A DNA stretch of 34,507 nt, taken from assembly GCA_903923465.1 (NCBI GenBank), contig CAIXXP010000181.1:1-34507 (forward strand). The letters run 5' to 3'. Position 1 is the first letter of the stretch, and the number at the start of each line of letters is the position of its first letter. Source of the stretch: an uncultured Sphingomonadales bacterium. Its GTDB lineage: Bacteria; Pseudomonadota; Alphaproteobacteria; Sphingomonadales; Sphingomonadaceae. Below are positions 15,991-25,358 of the stretch, piece by piece. The position numbers and the translations under genes were made by a program. The notes beneath the pieces were generated by a model that was not told the origin of the DNA, did no database searches, and saw nothing but the letters and a program-made list of their open reading frames with translations.

Positions 15991-18084
15991 ATGGCTCTTG
16001 ACACCCCCCAGCTCGCCGCCCCCGCCACTGCGCCCCGCGCCGCAAAGCGCCCGCACAGCAGCACCCACCACGGCATCACCGTCACCGACGATTACGCCTG
16101 GCTGCGCGACCCCGGCTACCCCGAAGTGACCGACCCCGACGTGCTCGCCCATCTGGAGGCGGAGAACCGCTGGTTCGAAGCCGCCATGGCCCCGCGCCAG
16201 CCGCTGGTCGACAAGCTGTTCACCGAGATGCGCGGCCGCATCAAGGAAGCCGACAAGTCGGTGCCGCAAAAGGATGGCGACTGGCTCTACTGGATCGAGT
16301 TCGAGGAGGGCGCCGAATACAAGAAGTGGTGGCGCAAGCCGGTCGCGGGCGGCCCCGACGAACTGATCCTCGACGAGGTGGCGCTGGCCGAGGGCCACGA
16401 CTATTTCCGCCTCGGCGCCATCTCGGTCAGCAGCGATGGCAGCAAGCTGGCATGGAGCGTGGACGACAATGGCTCGGAACGCTTCACCGCCCGCATCAAG
16501 ATCATCGCCACCGGCGAAGTGCTGCCCGATGAAATCCCCGGCACGCTCTCCGGTCTCGTCTGGGTGGCCGGAGACAAGGGCCTCGTCTACAGCCTCGCCA
16601 ACGAGAACTGGCGCACCGACAACGCCCGCCTGCACTGGCTGGGCCAGCCCAGCGACGCCGACATCGAACTCTATCACGAGGACGACGAGGGCTTCCGCGT
16701 CGGCGCGGCGCTTTCGGCCAACGAGCAATGGCTGATCATCGGCACCTCCGACCACGAGACCGGCGAAGTCCGCCTCGTCCCCGCCGCCGACCCGCTGGCC
16801 CCGCCGCTCCTCGTCAAAGCCCGGCGGGAAGGCGTCGAATATGACGTCGACCTCCGGGAAGACACGCTGTTCATTCACGCCAACGACGCCCACGAGAACT
16901 TCCGCCTCGCCACCGCCCCGCTCAGCGCCCCGGGCGAATGGACCACGCTGGTCGAGGGCAGCGACGAATTCTACCTCACCGGTTTCGAACTGTTCCGCGA
17001 CTTCTTCGTGGTCGAAGGCCGGGTGCGCGGCCTCGACCGCATCGAGGTCCGCTACTACGATCAGCCCGACCGCATCGAACCCATCGCCTTCGCCGAGGCC
17101 AGCTATGACGCGGGCCTGGGCGACAATCCCGAATGGCACACCGAAAAGCTGCGCCTCAGCTATGAAAGCATGGTCAGCCCCGCCACCGTCTATGATTATC
17201 ACGTTGGCGACCAGCGGCTGGAGGCCCTCAAGGTTCAGGAAATCCCCTCCGGCTACGACGCCGGCCTCTACACCACCGAGCGCCTCGAAATCCCCGCCCG
17301 CGATGGCACCCTCGTGCCGGTCAGCGTGGTGATGCGCCGCGACCGGCCCGCGCTTAACGGAGACGAGGGTGGCCCGCTCCACCTCTACGGCTACGGCGCC
17401 TATGGCATCTCCATCGCCCCGGGCTTCTCCACCGCCCGCCTGTCCCTCGTCGATCGCGGCTTTGCCTACGCCATCGCCCATATCCGCGGCGGCGACGACA
17501 TGGGCCGCGCCTGGTACAAGGCCGGCAAGCGCGAGGCCCGCACCAACACCTTCCACGATTTCGTCGATGTGGCCCACGGTCTCATCGCCCGTGGCTTCAC
17601 CGCGCCGGGCAAAATCAGCATCTCGGGCGGCTCGGCGGGCGGCGAGCTGATGGGCGCGGTGATCAACGACGCCCCGCAACTCTGGGGCGCGGTCGTCGCC
17701 CATGTCCCCTTCGTCGATGTGCTGGCGACGATGCTCGACGAGACCCTGCCCCTCACCCCCGGCGAATGGCCCGAATGGGGCAACCCCATCGAGGACAAAG
17801 CCGCCTTCGAGCTGATCGCCAGCTACTCGCCCTACGATCAGGTTAAGCCCCAAGCCTACCCCCCCCTGATGGTCACCGCCGGGCTAAACGACCCCCGCGT
17901 CACCTATTGGGAACCCGCCAAATGGGTCGCCAAACTGCGCGAGCTGAAAACCGACAGCAACGAGCTGATCCTCAAAACCAACATGGGCGCCGGGCATGGG
18001 GGGAAGTCCGGGCGGTTTGAAAGCCTGACCGAAACCGCCGAGGAATTCGCCTTCATCCTGTGCCACTTGGGGGTGGGGGGGTAG
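15991..18084 (+). CDS. ptrB: Oligopeptidase B-type serine peptidase (S9A)
   Basis: The 697-residue protein has an N-terminal seven-bladed propeller and a C-terminal alpha/beta-hydrolase. The catalytic triad is readable: Ser548 in GGSAGGE, Asp634 in GLNDPRV, and His669 in GAGHGGKSGR. The approach motif YGYGAYGI and IRGGDDMGR are typical of prolyl-oligopeptidase relatives. The opening HHGITVTDDYAWLRDP matches oligopeptidase B, which cuts short peptides after basic residues in the cytoplasm. No signal peptide is present. The ATG at 15991 has GAGG six bases upstream. A small membrane-protein gene starts four bases after its stop. Confidence 0.95.
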   Translation: MALDTPQLAAPATAPRAAKRPHSSTHHGITVTDDYAWLRDPGYPEVTDPDVLAHLEAENRWFEAAMAPRQPLVDKLFTEMRGRIKEADKSVPQKDGDWLYWIEFEEGAEYKKWWRKPVAGGPDELILDEVALAEGHDYFRLGAISVSSDGSKLAWSVDDNGSERFTARIKIIATGEVLPDEIPGTLSGLVWVAGDKGLVYSLANENWRTDNARLHWLGQPSDADIELYHEDDEGFRVGAALSANEQWLIIGTSDHETGEVRLVPAADPLAPPLLVKARREGVEYDVDLREDTLFIHANDAHENFRLATAPLSAPGEWTTLVEGSDEFYLTGFELFRDFFVVEGRVRGLDRIEVRYYDQPDRIEPIAFAEASYDAGLGDNPEWHTEKLRLSYESMVSPATVYDYHVGDQRLEALKVQEIPSGYDAGLYTTERLEIPARDGTLVPVSVVMRRDRPALNGDEGGPLHLYGYGAYGISIAPGFSTARLSLVDRGFAYAIAHIRGGDDMGRAWYKAGKREARTNTFHDFVDVAHGLIARGFTAPGKISISGGSAGGELMGAVINDAPQLWGAVVAHVPFVDVLATMLDETLPLTPGEWPEWGNPIEDKAAFELIASYSPYDQVKPQAYPPLMVTAGLNDPRVTYWEPAKWVAKLRELKTDSNELILKTNMGAGHGGKSGRFESLTETAEEFAFILCHLGVGG

Positions 18085-18087
18085 CCC

Positions 18088-18426
18088 ATGGGATCGCGTG
18101 GCCTGCCGATTTCATTATGGATCGCCCTGACCATTGGTGCGGGTGACGGCATAATAACCCTTGTCGGGATATTCCATAGTTGGGTTTTCACATTGCTCGG
18201 GCAAGATAAAGGCAATTGGCACTGGCTGAATTTGACCAGTTACTGGTCTGATTACTTCGCCATGCGGAGTTGGGAATTTCAGGCACTGGGATTGGGCGCG
18301 TTGGCCATAGCACTTTGGCAATCTCGACGATGGCGGCTACTCTGCTGTCTTCCAGCTTACGCGATCCCGACCTTCCTTTCACTCATGGGGCTTGTATTTG
18401 CATGTCCGCAAGGTGGTTGTCGCTAA
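18088..18426 (+). CDS. Small membrane protein of unlike base composition
   Basis: The 112-residue protein has hydrophobic segments at about 7-37 (SLWIALTIGAGDGIITLVGI), 66-78 and 82-106, so two or three membrane passes are likely. Four Cys residues are near the C-terminus (LLCCLP, FACPQGGC). Codon choice is much less GC-biased than in its neighbours (ATA, TTA, TTT and TTG are frequent), which suggests recent arrival. It starts four bases after the oligopeptidase stop and its stop overlaps the thioesterase start as TAATG, so it fits a coupled operon. I do not recognise the family. A non-coding spacer is the alternative, but the uninterrupted hydrophobic pattern argues for a gene. Confidence 0.62.
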   Translation: MGSRGLPISLWIALTIGAGDGIITLVGIFHSWVFTLLGQDKGNWHWLNLTSYWSDYFAMRSWEFQALGLGALAIALWQSRRWRLLCCLPAYAIPTFLSLMGLVFACPQGGCR

Positions 18427-18854
18427 TGACCAACCGCCACACCCTCACCTTCACCGCCGGCCCCCAGCACATCGACGCCATGGGCCATGTGAACAACACG
18501 GTGTGGGTGCGCTGGATGGAGGAAATCGCCACCGCCCACTGGCTCGCCACCGCCGCGCCGGAACACATCGCCGCCTACGCCTGGGTCGTCACCCGCCACG
18601 AGATCGACTATCGCGGCAACATTCGCGAGGGCGAAACCGTCACCGCCGAAACCTTCATCGACACCGGCCCCAGCGGCGCCCGCTTCGACCGCCGCGTGGA
18701 TTTCCGCGTTATCGGGGAGGGCGGGGCCGAGGGCAAAGTGATCGTCTCCGCCCGCACCACCTGGGCCATGATCGATCTCGCCACCCAGCGCCTGTGCCGC
18801 GTGCCCGCGGAAGTGGCCGCGCCGTTCGCGCCCGAGGGGGGATGGAAGGGTTAA
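18426..18854 (+). CDS. Acyl-CoA thioesterase (4-hydroxybenzoyl-CoA thioesterase-like hotdog fold)
   Basis: The 142-residue protein is a single hotdog domain. HIDAMGHVNNTVWVRWMEE is the standard active-site region, with the Asp and the HVNN turn of YbgC/4HBT thioesterases. The later strand region VVTRHEIDYRGNIREGETV also fits. It should hydrolyse an acyl-CoA in the cytoplasm; the chain preference is not readable. Its ATG overlaps the stop of the preceding small membrane protein as TAATG. It is the last gene of the plus-strand run that begins with oligopeptidase B and is followed at once by intergenic element copy B. Confidence 0.9.
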   Translation: MTNRHTLTFTAGPQHIDAMGHVNNTVWVRWMEEIATAHWLATAAPEHIAAYAWVVTRHEIDYRGNIREGETVTAETFIDTGPSGARFDRRVDFRVIGEGGAEGKVIVSARTTWAMIDLATQRLCRVPAEVAAPFAPEGGWKG

Positions 18855-18873
18855 GGAGCAAGGGAGAGAGGAC

Positions 18874-19033
18874 GCGAGGATGTTACGCCCTCGCGCTCCC
18901 ATCACTGCCTGCGTTGCGCACCGCCCATATCGAAGCGCAAGTTCGCCGCGCCGCAGGCATTAATGCCGGGCGCCCCCACGCAGATAAGGCACAACCTCGA
19001 CAGTATCGGGAGCGCGAGGGACGAGTCCCTCGC
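18874..19033. repeat. Dispersed intergenic palindromic element, copy B
   Basis: This copy fills the spacer between the convergent thioesterase and ald genes. A hairpin GCGAGGATG (18874-18882), TTA, CGCCCTCGC (18886-18894) leads to the left end CCCATCACTGCC (18898-18909). The right end GACAGTATCGGG (18999-19010) is followed by a second hairpin, GCGAGGGAC (19014-19022), GA, GTCCCTCGC (19025-19033). The core CCGCAGGCATTAATGCC is the reverse complement of the core type in copy E, so this copy lies inverted relative to it. The 12-bp-end-to-end length is 113 bp. It could serve as a two-way terminator here. Confidence 0.82.
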
Positions 19034-19055
19034 ATCTATTCTAACCTTAAACCCC

Positions 19056-20192
19056 TCAATCCTTCGCCAGCACCTTCGCCACCGGCGTATACTCATAGCC
19101 CAGCTCGGCGGCCACCACCTCGCAGGTCACCTTGCCCTTGTGGACGTTCAGCCCATCCGCCAGATAGGGGTTCGCCCGCAGCGCCGCCTTCCAGCCGAGA
19201 TCGGCGATGGCCAGAATATGCGGCAGGGTCACATTGTTCAGCGCATAGGTGCTGGTGCGGGCCACGGCGCCGGGCATGTTGGCCACGCAGTAATGCACGA
19301 TGCCGTCGACGACGAAGGTCGGGTCGGAGTGCGTCGTTGGTCGGCTGGTTTCAAAGCAGCCGCCCTGGTCGATGGCTACATCCACCAGCACCGCGCCGGG
19401 CTTCATCTCGGCCAGCATGTCGCGCGTCACCAGCTTGGGGGCGGAGGCGCCGGGCACCAGCACCGCGCCGATAACGAGATCGGCGCTGGCCACGCTTTTG
19501 GCGATATTGGCGCGGTTGGCGAAGCGGGTCTTGGCCCGCGCCTCGAAATGGATGCCCAGCCGTTCCAGCACATCGGGGTCGCGGTCGAGGATGATGACGT
19601 CGGCGCCCATCCCCACGGCGACGAGCGCGGCGTTGAAACCGACCACGCCGCCGCCGATGATCACCACGCGCCCGGGCATCACGCCTGGCACCCCGCCCAG
19701 CAGCACGCCGCGCCCGCCGTGTTCCTTCTCCAGCGCGCTGGCCCCGGCCTGCACCGCCATGCGCCCGGCGACCTGGCTCATCGGCTTCAGCAGCGGCAGC
19801 GAGTTGTTGGGGCCCGTCACGGTTTCATAGGCGATGGCGGTGATGCCGCTCTTGATCAGGTCGGCGGCCTGCTCGGGGTCTGGCGCGAGGTGGAGATAGG
19901 TGAACAGCACCTGGTCGCGGCCTTTTTCTCCCTGGCCCATCAGCTTGCGCTCGACAGACTGCGGTTCCTTCACCTTCACGATCAGCTCGCAATCGGCATA
20001 GACGGCCGGAGCGCTCATCTTGATGGTGGCGCCGGCGGCCTCATAATCGGCGTCGGTGGCGCCAATGCCAAGGCCCGCGCCGGTTTCCACCCACACCTCA
20101 TGGCCATGCTCGGCCAGCTCGCGCACGCTCTCGGGCGCGAGGCCGACGCGATATTCGTGGTTCTTGATTTCGCGAACAGTGCCAACGCGCAT
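19056..20192 (-). CDS. ald: Alanine dehydrogenase
   Basis: The 378-residue protein catalyses reversible NAD-dependent deamination of L-alanine to pyruvate and ammonia. Family marks are the opening [18 protein letters not shown] with substrate-binding Arg, the KVKEPQ loop with its Lys, [10 protein letters not shown] with the catalytic His, the Rossmann motif [12 protein letters not shown], and [16 protein letters not shown] with the catalytic Asp replaced region near [18 protein letters not shown]. Length matches the family (about 370). The ATG at 20192 is where similarity begins, with a weak purine-rich GAGAGAGAA upstream. It stands alone, convergent with the thioesterase and 208 nt after ftsK on the same strand. 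Confidence 0.95.
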   Translation of the reverse strand: MRVGTVREIKNHEYRVGLAPESVRELAEHGHEVWVETGAGLGIGATDADYEAAGATIKMSAPAVYADCELIVKVKEPQSVERKLMGQGEKGRDQVLFTYLHLAPDPEQAADLIKSGITAIAYETVTGPNNSLPLLKPMSQVAGRMAVQAGASALEKEHGGRGVLLGGVPGVMPGRVVIIGGGVVGFNAALVAVGMGADVIILDRDPDVLERLGIHFEARAKTRFANRANIAKSVASADLVIGAVLVPGASAPKLVTRDMLAEMKPGAVLVDVAIDQGGCFETSRPTTHSDPTFVVDGIVHYCVANMPGAVARTSTYALNNVTLPHILAIADLGWKAALRANPYLADGLNVHKGKVTCEVVAAELGYEYTPVAKVLAKD

Positions 20193-20293
20193 GGTTTGTG
20201 TTCTCTCTCGTTGCAGTGCAACAAGTAGGGCGTGGGGCTGGGCCCTGCAAGCGCCCGCTGGTCGGCCTCGGCACAATTTGCCGCCTGTTACCC

Positions 20294-20382
20294 TGGAACC
20301 CCCGCGGAACCCCCGTGGAACCCCCCGCGAAACCAGCGCGAGACCCGCATGGAACCATCATGGAACAGGCGTGGAACAGCGC
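20294..20382. repeat. 11-bp phased tandem array with GGAAC core, between ftsK and ald
   Basis: Eight consecutive units are seen, at 20294, 20305, 20316, 20328, 20339, 20350, 20361 and 20372. Six have the core GGAAC and two are degenerate (GAAAC, GAGAC). The step is exactly 11 bp except for one 12-bp step. Examples are TGGAACCCCCG, CGGAACCCCCG and TGGAACAGGCG. The period is not a multiple of 3, so it is not a coding repeat. It lies 18 bp after the ftsK stop and about 100 bp before the ald start. Confidence 0.88.
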
Positions 20383-20400
20383 CCGCCCTTTCAGGCCCGC

Positions 20401-22827
20401 TCACAACGGATTGCCATCCTTGTCCCGGTAAATCTCCCGGCGCCCGATGTGGTTGGCCGGGCCCACGAAGCCATCGGCCTCCATCCGCTCCACCCATTTG
20501 GAGGCGGTGTTATAGCCCACGCCCATCTGCCGCTGAATCCAGCTCGCGGAGGCCTTCTGGCTTTCGAACACCAGCTGGCACACCTGCCGATACTTGCGCT
20601 CCTCCGGCGCGTCCGAAGCCGTCGCCTCCAGATCGTCGAAGCCAAAGCCGCCGTCCTCCGGCTCTTCGGTCACCGAATCGATGTAGTCCGGCTGGCCCTG
20701 CCCGCGCCAATGGTCGGCCACCCGCTCCACCTCCTCGTCGGAAACGAAGGGCCCATGCACGCGCCGCACCGGGTCGCTGCTGGGCTTATACAGCATGTCG
20801 CCCTTGCCCAGCAGTTGCTCGGCCCCCTGTTCGCCCAGAATGGTGCGGCTGTCGATGCGGCTGGTCACGGCGAAGCTGATGCGGGTCGGCAAATTGGCCT
20901 TGATCACGCCGGTAATCACATCCACCGAAGGCCGCTGCGTCGCCATGATCAGGTGAATGCCGGCGGCGCGTGATTTCTGCGACAGGCGCTGGATCAGCAC
21001 CTCGATCTCCTTGCCCACCGTCACCATCAGATCGGCCAGCTCGTCCACGATCACCACGATCAGCGGCAGCGCCTGGTAATCGAGCTGCTTGTCCTCGAAC
21101 AATTCCTCGCCGGTCTCGCGGTCAAAGCCGATCTGCACGCGGCGGCCCAGCGGCTTGCCCTTGGCGGCGGCCCCGCGCACCTTGTCGTTGAAGCCGGTGA
21201 TGTTGCGCACGCTGATCTCGCTCATCATGCGATAGCGGCGCTCCATCTCCTCCACCGCCCATTTCAACGCGCGCACCGCCTTGGCGGGTTCGGTCACCAC
21301 CGGGCTCAGCAGGTGAGGAATGGCGTCATAGCTCTTCAGCTCCAGCACCTTCGGGTCCACCAGAATCAGCCGGCACTGGCTCGGCGTCAGCCGATAGAGC
21401 AGCGACAGCAGAATGGCGTTCAGCCCCACCGATTTGCCCGAACCCGTGGTGCCCGCCACCAGCAGATGCGGCATCGCGGCCAGATCGGCCACCACCGGCT
21501 CGCCGGCGATATCCTTGCCCAGAATGATCGGCAGCAGCCCCTTGGCCTCCACGAAGCTTTCGCTGGCCACCATCTCCTTGAAGCTGACCATCTGCCGGTC
21601 GGTATTCGGCAGCTCGATGCCCATCACCGTGCGGCCGGGAATGGAGGAGACGCGGGCAGAAATGGCGCTCATGTTGCGGGCGATATCGTCGGCCAACCCA
21701 ATCACCCTGCTGGCCTTGATGCCAGGCGCCGGCTCCAGCTCATACATGGTGACGACCGGGCCGGTGCGCACCCCGGTAATCTCGCCCTTGACGTTGAAAT
21801 CGTCGAGCACCGTCTCCAGCAGCCGGGCATTGCGCTCCAGCGCGAGGCGATCCACCTTCGGCGTGGAATTGGGCGGCGGGTCGGCCAGCAGGTCGAGCGA
21901 GGGCAGCGCATATTGGTCGAACAGATCGGCCTGCCGCTTCAGCGTTGTCCCATCGGCGGGTTTCGGCGAACGGGCCCCGTCCGATATTTCCGGGGCCTTG
22001 CGCGGCGCCACATCGGCCAGATCGAGGGGCGCATTGGCGGTGCGCGGCTCGGGCGCGGCGGGTTTGGCGCGCGGGGCTGCCGGGTTCTCGCGCTCCGCGC
22101 CTGCCCGCATGCGCCGGCGCAGCACCAGCGGCAGGCTCAGCAGCCCGCCCCAATCCAGCGCGAAGACCCGCGCCGCGAGCCCAGCCCCCAGCGCCAGCGC
22201 CAGCAGCCCGCCGCCCAGCATCGCCCAGCCGCGCGTCGCCGCCGGCAGATAGGCCGCCCCCTGCCGCAACCCTGCCGCACCCAGCAGCCCGGTCAGCCCG
22301 CCCATCGAGGCCGGCAGCGACGTGGTCGCCTCGCTGAAGGCCAGCGACAGCGCCGTGCACAGCAGCGCCATGGCAATGCACAACAGCGCCGTGGTGCGCA
22401 GCCAGTGGCGGCGGGGCGAGGCGGGGCTGTCCTCGTCCTCATCCTCGTCGCCATGGTCGGGCGCATGCACATCGGCCAGCCGCCACATCTCCTGCGCGAA
22501 AACATACAGCAGCGGCAGCAGCAGAATGCTCACCGGCCCGAACAGGAACAGCGCCCGCTCCGCCACCCAGGCCCCGGGCAGGCCCAGCCAGTTCAGCACC
22601 GGGCCGCCCGCCGCGGTGGAAAGCGAGGGGTCGGTCTGGTGATAGGTCGCCAGCGCCAGCGCCAGAAACAGCGTCGCCAGAAACAGCGCGCCCGCCGCCA
22701 GCAGGTCCAGGCTGCGGCGTAAAGACCGGCGCAGCACGCGGCGCCAGTTCGCCTCTGGCCGGCCCACGGCGGTGCCGCGGCCAGCGGTCTGCTGGCGCCG
22801 TGTGGAGGAATATGCCGGTGATGCCAT
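20401..22827 (-). CDS. ftsK: DNA translocase FtsK
   Basis: The 808-residue protein anchors at the division septum and pumps DNA to resolve chromosome dimers and clear the septum. The N-terminal part (about 30-240) has four or five membrane segments, such as LLAAGALFLATLFLALALA and FGPVSILLLPLLYVF. A short charged, Pro-rich linker follows. The motor has Walker A AGTTGSGKSVGLN with Lys465, Walker B IVVIVDELADLM, and HLIMATQRPSVDVITG. The last about 65 residues (RKYRQVCQLVFESQKAS onward) are the gamma winged helix that reads KOPS. Length is usual for alphaproteobacterial FtsK. The ATG at 22827 is chosen because upstream residues lack any conserved feature. Confidence 0.96.
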   Translation of the reverse strand: MASPAYSSTRRQQTAGRGTAVGRPEANWRRVLRRSLRRSLDLLAAGALFLATLFLALALATYHQTDPSLSTAAGGPVLNWLGLPGAWVAERALFLFGPVSILLLPLLYVFAQEMWRLADVHAPDHGDEDEDEDSPASPRRHWLRTTALLCIAMALLCTALSLAFSEATTSLPASMGGLTGLLGAAGLRQGAAYLPAATRGWAMLGGGLLALALGAGLAARVFALDWGGLLSLPLVLRRRMRAGAERENPAAPRAKPAAPEPRTANAPLDLADVAPRKAPEISDGARSPKPADGTTLKRQADLFDQYALPSLDLLADPPPNSTPKVDRLALERNARLLETVLDDFNVKGEITGVRTGPVVTMYELEPAPGIKASRVIGLADDIARNMSAISARVSSIPGRTVMGIELPNTDRQMVSFKEMVASESFVEAKGLLPIILGKDIAGEPVVADLAAMPHLLVAGTTGSGKSVGLNAILLSLLYRLTPSQCRLILVDPKVLELKSYDAIPHLLSPVVTEPAKAVRALKWAVEEMERRYRMMSEISVRNITGFNDKVRGAAAKGKPLGRRVQIGFDRETGEELFEDKQLDYQALPLIVVIVDELADLMVTVGKEIEVLIQRLSQKSRAAGIHLIMATQRPSVDVITGVIKANLPTRISFAVTSRIDSRTILGEQGAEQLLGKGDMLYKPSSDPVRRVHGPFVSDEEVERVADHWRGQGQPDYIDSVTEEPEDGGFGFDDLEATASDAPEERKYRQVCQLVFESQKASASWIQRQMGVGYNTASKWVERMEADGFVGPANHIGRREIYRDKDGNPL

Positions 22828-22963
22828 GATCGCTGCCGTTCGCGCCGCTGCCGCCGGGCTGCCCCGGCTGTGAATGTCGCCCCCATCATGCGCCGGGGGG
22901 GGAGTCTGCGTCAAGAAACCCCTGATGCCCCGGGGCCGAATGCCGGGCAAAAAACCCGCCTCC

Positions 22964-23521
22964 TCAGCTCAATCCGTCGATCGCAGCCCAGCGCCGCCAG
23001 CGCAGCGCCCGCGCCCGCGCCCGCGTCATCCCCCCCAGCGCGATCACCGGCACCTGGGCACGCGCGGCCATCAGGCGAAACCGCAAGCCGCCCAGCCCCC
23101 CGGCGCCCGGGTGAGAACGCGTCGGCCACACTGGCGAGAGCAGAATCGCATCGGCCCCGGCGCCCTGTGCCCGGGCCACCTCGCGCAGCGAATGGGCGGT
23201 CACCAGCCGCATCCCCCCGCCACCTGCGGCCAACCGCCGCGCCGGGCCATAGGCACCGTCGGCCCCCGCGCGCCGCGCCTCGGCCATGGTGCCGGCCAGC
23301 ACCACCGTAATCCCCCGCCCCCGCGCCACCCGCATCAGCCGCGCGAACCGCGCCCGCCGCGCCGGCCCCGCCAGATGGTGATGCCGGAAAATGAAGCCAC
23401 TGCCGCGCGGCAGCCGGGCCAGCGCCCGCTCCAGCACCGCATCATTGCGCGCATCGCTGATCAGCCAAACATGTGGCAAAGCCCCGCCGGGCATCACAGA
23501 CAGGTGGCGCGCGTCCATCAT
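22964..23521 (-). CDS. Thiamine-phosphate synthase-like (ThiE/TenI) barrel protein
   Basis: The protein of up to 185 residues is a short TIM-barrel of the ThiE/TenI family. It shows HVWLISDARND, ADGAYGPARR, LVTAHSLREVARA, ADAILLSPVWPTRSHPGAG (the pyrophosphate-side serine/threonine loop) and VIALGGMTRARA. The ThiE DxxGxHxGQ-type substrate residues are altered and the protein is shorter than ThiE (about 205-215). It may be a divergent paralogue rather than the pathway enzyme. Two adjacent ATGs at 23521 and 23518 leave only 20 bp to the divergent yggS start. A later ATG at 23494 (MPGGALPHVW) is a reasonable alternative and would leave room for promoters. Confidence 0.78.
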   Translation of the reverse strand: MMDARHLSVMPGGALPHVWLISDARNDAVLERALARLPRGSGFIFRHHHLAGPARRARFARLMRVARGRGITVVLAGTMAEARRAGADGAYGPARRLAAGGGGMRLVTAHSLREVARAQGAGADAILLSPVWPTRSHPGAGGLGGLRFRLMAARAQVPVIALGGMTRARARALRWRRWAAIDGLS

Positions 23522-23541
23522 CGCGCTATAGCAGCGCGCCT

Positions 23542-24219
23542 ATGGATAGCACCACATCTCCGCTGGAGGCCGTTCGCGCCCGTATCGCCGCCGCCGCCCG
23601 CATCGCCGGCCGCAAGCCCACCGCCATCACGCTGGTCGCCATCAGCAAGACGCACGAGGCCCCCGCCATCCTCCCGCTGCTTGCCGGGGGCCAGCGCATC
23701 TTCGGCGAAAACCGGGTGCAGGAGGCCGCCGCCAAATGGCCGCCCCTGCGCGAGGCCTACCCCGACGTCGCCCTCCACCTCGTCGGCCAGTTGCAATCGA
23801 ACAAGGCGGAGGAGGCCGTGGCCCTGTTCGACTGCATCCATTCGCTCGACCGGCCCAGCCTGCTCACCGCCCTCGCCCGCGCGATGGACAAGGCCGGCCG
23901 CCGCATCCCCTGCTTCGTGCAGGTGAACATCGGCGCCGAAGAGCAAAAGGGCGGCTGCGCCATCGCCGATCTGCCCGCCCTGCTCGCACAGGCCCGCGCC
24001 GCCGATCTCCCGCTGGCCGGGCTGATGTGTGTGCCCCCCGCCAGCATAGAGGCCGCCCCCTTCTTCGCCCTGCTGGCCAAGCTGGCCGACGACAACGGGC
24101 TCTCCCCCGATTCGGGCGGCGGCCTCTCCATGGGCATGAGCGAGGATTTCGAGGTGGCCATCCAACTCGGCGCCACCCATGTGCGCGTGGGCAGCGCCCT
24201 GTTCGGTGGGCGGGCATGA
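23542..24219 (+). CDS. yggS: YggS-family pyridoxal-phosphate homeostasis protein
   Basis: The 225-residue cytosolic protein has the alanine-racemase-like barrel that carries PLP without a known catalytic activity and helps balance cellular PLP. Lys36 in LVAISKTHE is the PLP-binding residue. IFGENRVQEAAAKW, LHLVGQLQSNKA, VQVNIGAEEQKGG, GLMCVPP, LSMGMSEDFEVAIQLGATHVRVGSALFG are all standard. Its stop overlaps the bioF start as ATGA, which ties it to the biotin operon. Two of the biotin enzymes downstream (BioF, BioA) use PLP, so co-expression with a PLP-handling protein makes sense; that link is inference. Confidence 0.94.
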   Translation: MDSTTSPLEAVRARIAAAARIAGRKPTAITLVAISKTHEAPAILPLLAGGQRIFGENRVQEAAAKWPPLREAYPDVALHLVGQLQSNKAEEAVALFDCIHSLDRPSLLTALARAMDKAGRRIPCFVQVNIGAEEQKGGCAIADLPALLAQARAADLPLAGLMCVPPASIEAAPFFALLAKLADDNGLSPDSGGGLSMGMSEDFEVAIQLGATHVRVGSALFGGRA

Positions 24220-25358
24220 CCGGGGCGCCGTTCTCGACCCATCACGCCGATCTCGCCGGCCTGTCGGATCGCGGCCGCCTGCGCGCCCTCAGCCCCCGCG
24301 CCGGCCGCGATTTCGCCTCGAACGACTACCTCGGCTTTGCCACCCACCCGGCGCTGGCCCAGGCCGCGCGCGAGGCGCTGGCGCGCGGCGTGCCCCTCGG
24401 CTCGGGCGGCTCGCGGCTGCTGCGCGGCAACCACCCCGAGCATGAGGCGCTGGAGGCCGAGGCGGCGGCCTTCTTCGGCGGCCCGGAATTTTCAGGCGCC
24501 GCCCTGTTCCTGCCCACCGGCTTCACCGCCAATTCCGCGCTGCTGGCCACCATGCCCCAGCGCGGCGATCACATCTTCGTCGACGAGTTGATCCACGCCT
24601 CGGTGCACGAGGGCCTGCGCCTCTCCCGCGCCGGCCACACGCTGGTGCCCCACAACGATGTCGCTGGCTTCGCCGATGCCCTGCGCGCGTGGCGCGGCGC
24701 CAATGCCACCGGCACGCCGTGGATCGTCGTCGAATCGCTCTATTCGATGGATGGCGATTTCGCCCCCCTCGCCGAACTCAGCGCCCTGGCCGAGGCACAC
24801 GGCGCCCTGCTGATGGTGGACGAGGCCCATGCCACCGGCGTTTTCGGCCCGGGCGGGCGCGGGTTGCTGGCCGGTTTGGGGCCACGCGGCGCAAACACCA
24901 TCACCCTGCACACCTGCGGCAAGGCGCTCGGCGTGGAAGGCGCGCTGCTGGTCGGCCCTTCGGTCATGCGCGAATTTCTCGTCAACCGGGCGCGCGGCTT
25001 CATCTTCTCCACCGCCCCCTCGCCGCTGATGGCCGCCGTGGTGCGCGAGGCCCTGAGCCTGTGCGAAGCCGCCGACGCCACCCGCGCCGACCTGCTCGCC
25101 CGCGTGGAATATGCGCGCACCGCGCTGACACCGCTGGGCGCCGAAGGCCACGGCTCGCCCATCCTGCCGCTGGTGCTGGGCGGCGATGTCCGGGCGATGG
25201 CGGTGGCGACAGCGCTGCAACAGCGCGGCTTCGACGTGCGCGGCATCCGCCCGCCCACCGTGCCAGAGGGCACCGCCCGCCTGCGCATCGTCATCACCGG
25301 CCATGTTCGCCAGCAGGACATCGCCGATCTCGCCACCGCGCTGGCCGAGGTGCTGTAA
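24216..25358 (+). CDS. bioF: 8-amino-7-oxononanoate synthase
   Basis: The 380-residue PLP enzyme condenses pimeloyl-thioester with alanine to make 8-amino-7-oxononanoate, the first step of the biotin ring pathway. Motifs are [77 protein letters not shown], and [12 protein letters not shown] with the Schiff-base Lys236. The relatives KBL and ALA synthase are excluded mainly by the bioD-bioA context. The start overlaps yggS (ATGA) and the stop overlaps bioD (TAATG). Length is typical. Confidence 0.95.
   Translation: MTGAPFSTHHADLAGLSDRGRLRALSPRAGRDFASNDYLGFATHPALAQAAREALARGVPLGSGGSRLLRGNHPEHEALEAEAAAFFGGPEFSGAALFLPTGFTANSALLATMPQRGDHIFVDELIHASVHEGLRLSRAGHTLVPHNDVAGFADALRAWRGANATGTPWIVVESLYSMDGDFAPLAELSALAEAHGALLMVDEAHATGVFGPGGRGLLAGLGPRGANTITLHTCGKALGVEGALLVGPSVMREFLVNRARGFIFSTAPSPLMAAVVREALSLCEAADATRADLLARVEYARTALTPLGAEGHGSPILPLVLGGDVRAMAVATALQQRGFDVRGIRPPTVPEGTARLRIVITGHVRQQDIADLATALAEVL

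Noticed and set aside
15937..17853. Minus-strand open frame of about 640 codons opposite oligopeptidase B
   Set aside because: It is the antisense of a complete S9 peptidase with an intact catalytic triad, and its translation is a Val/Gly/Ala-rich shadow.
20294..20382. CRISPR array at the 11-bp repeat
   Set aside because: Units are 11 bp with no spacers and there are no cas genes.
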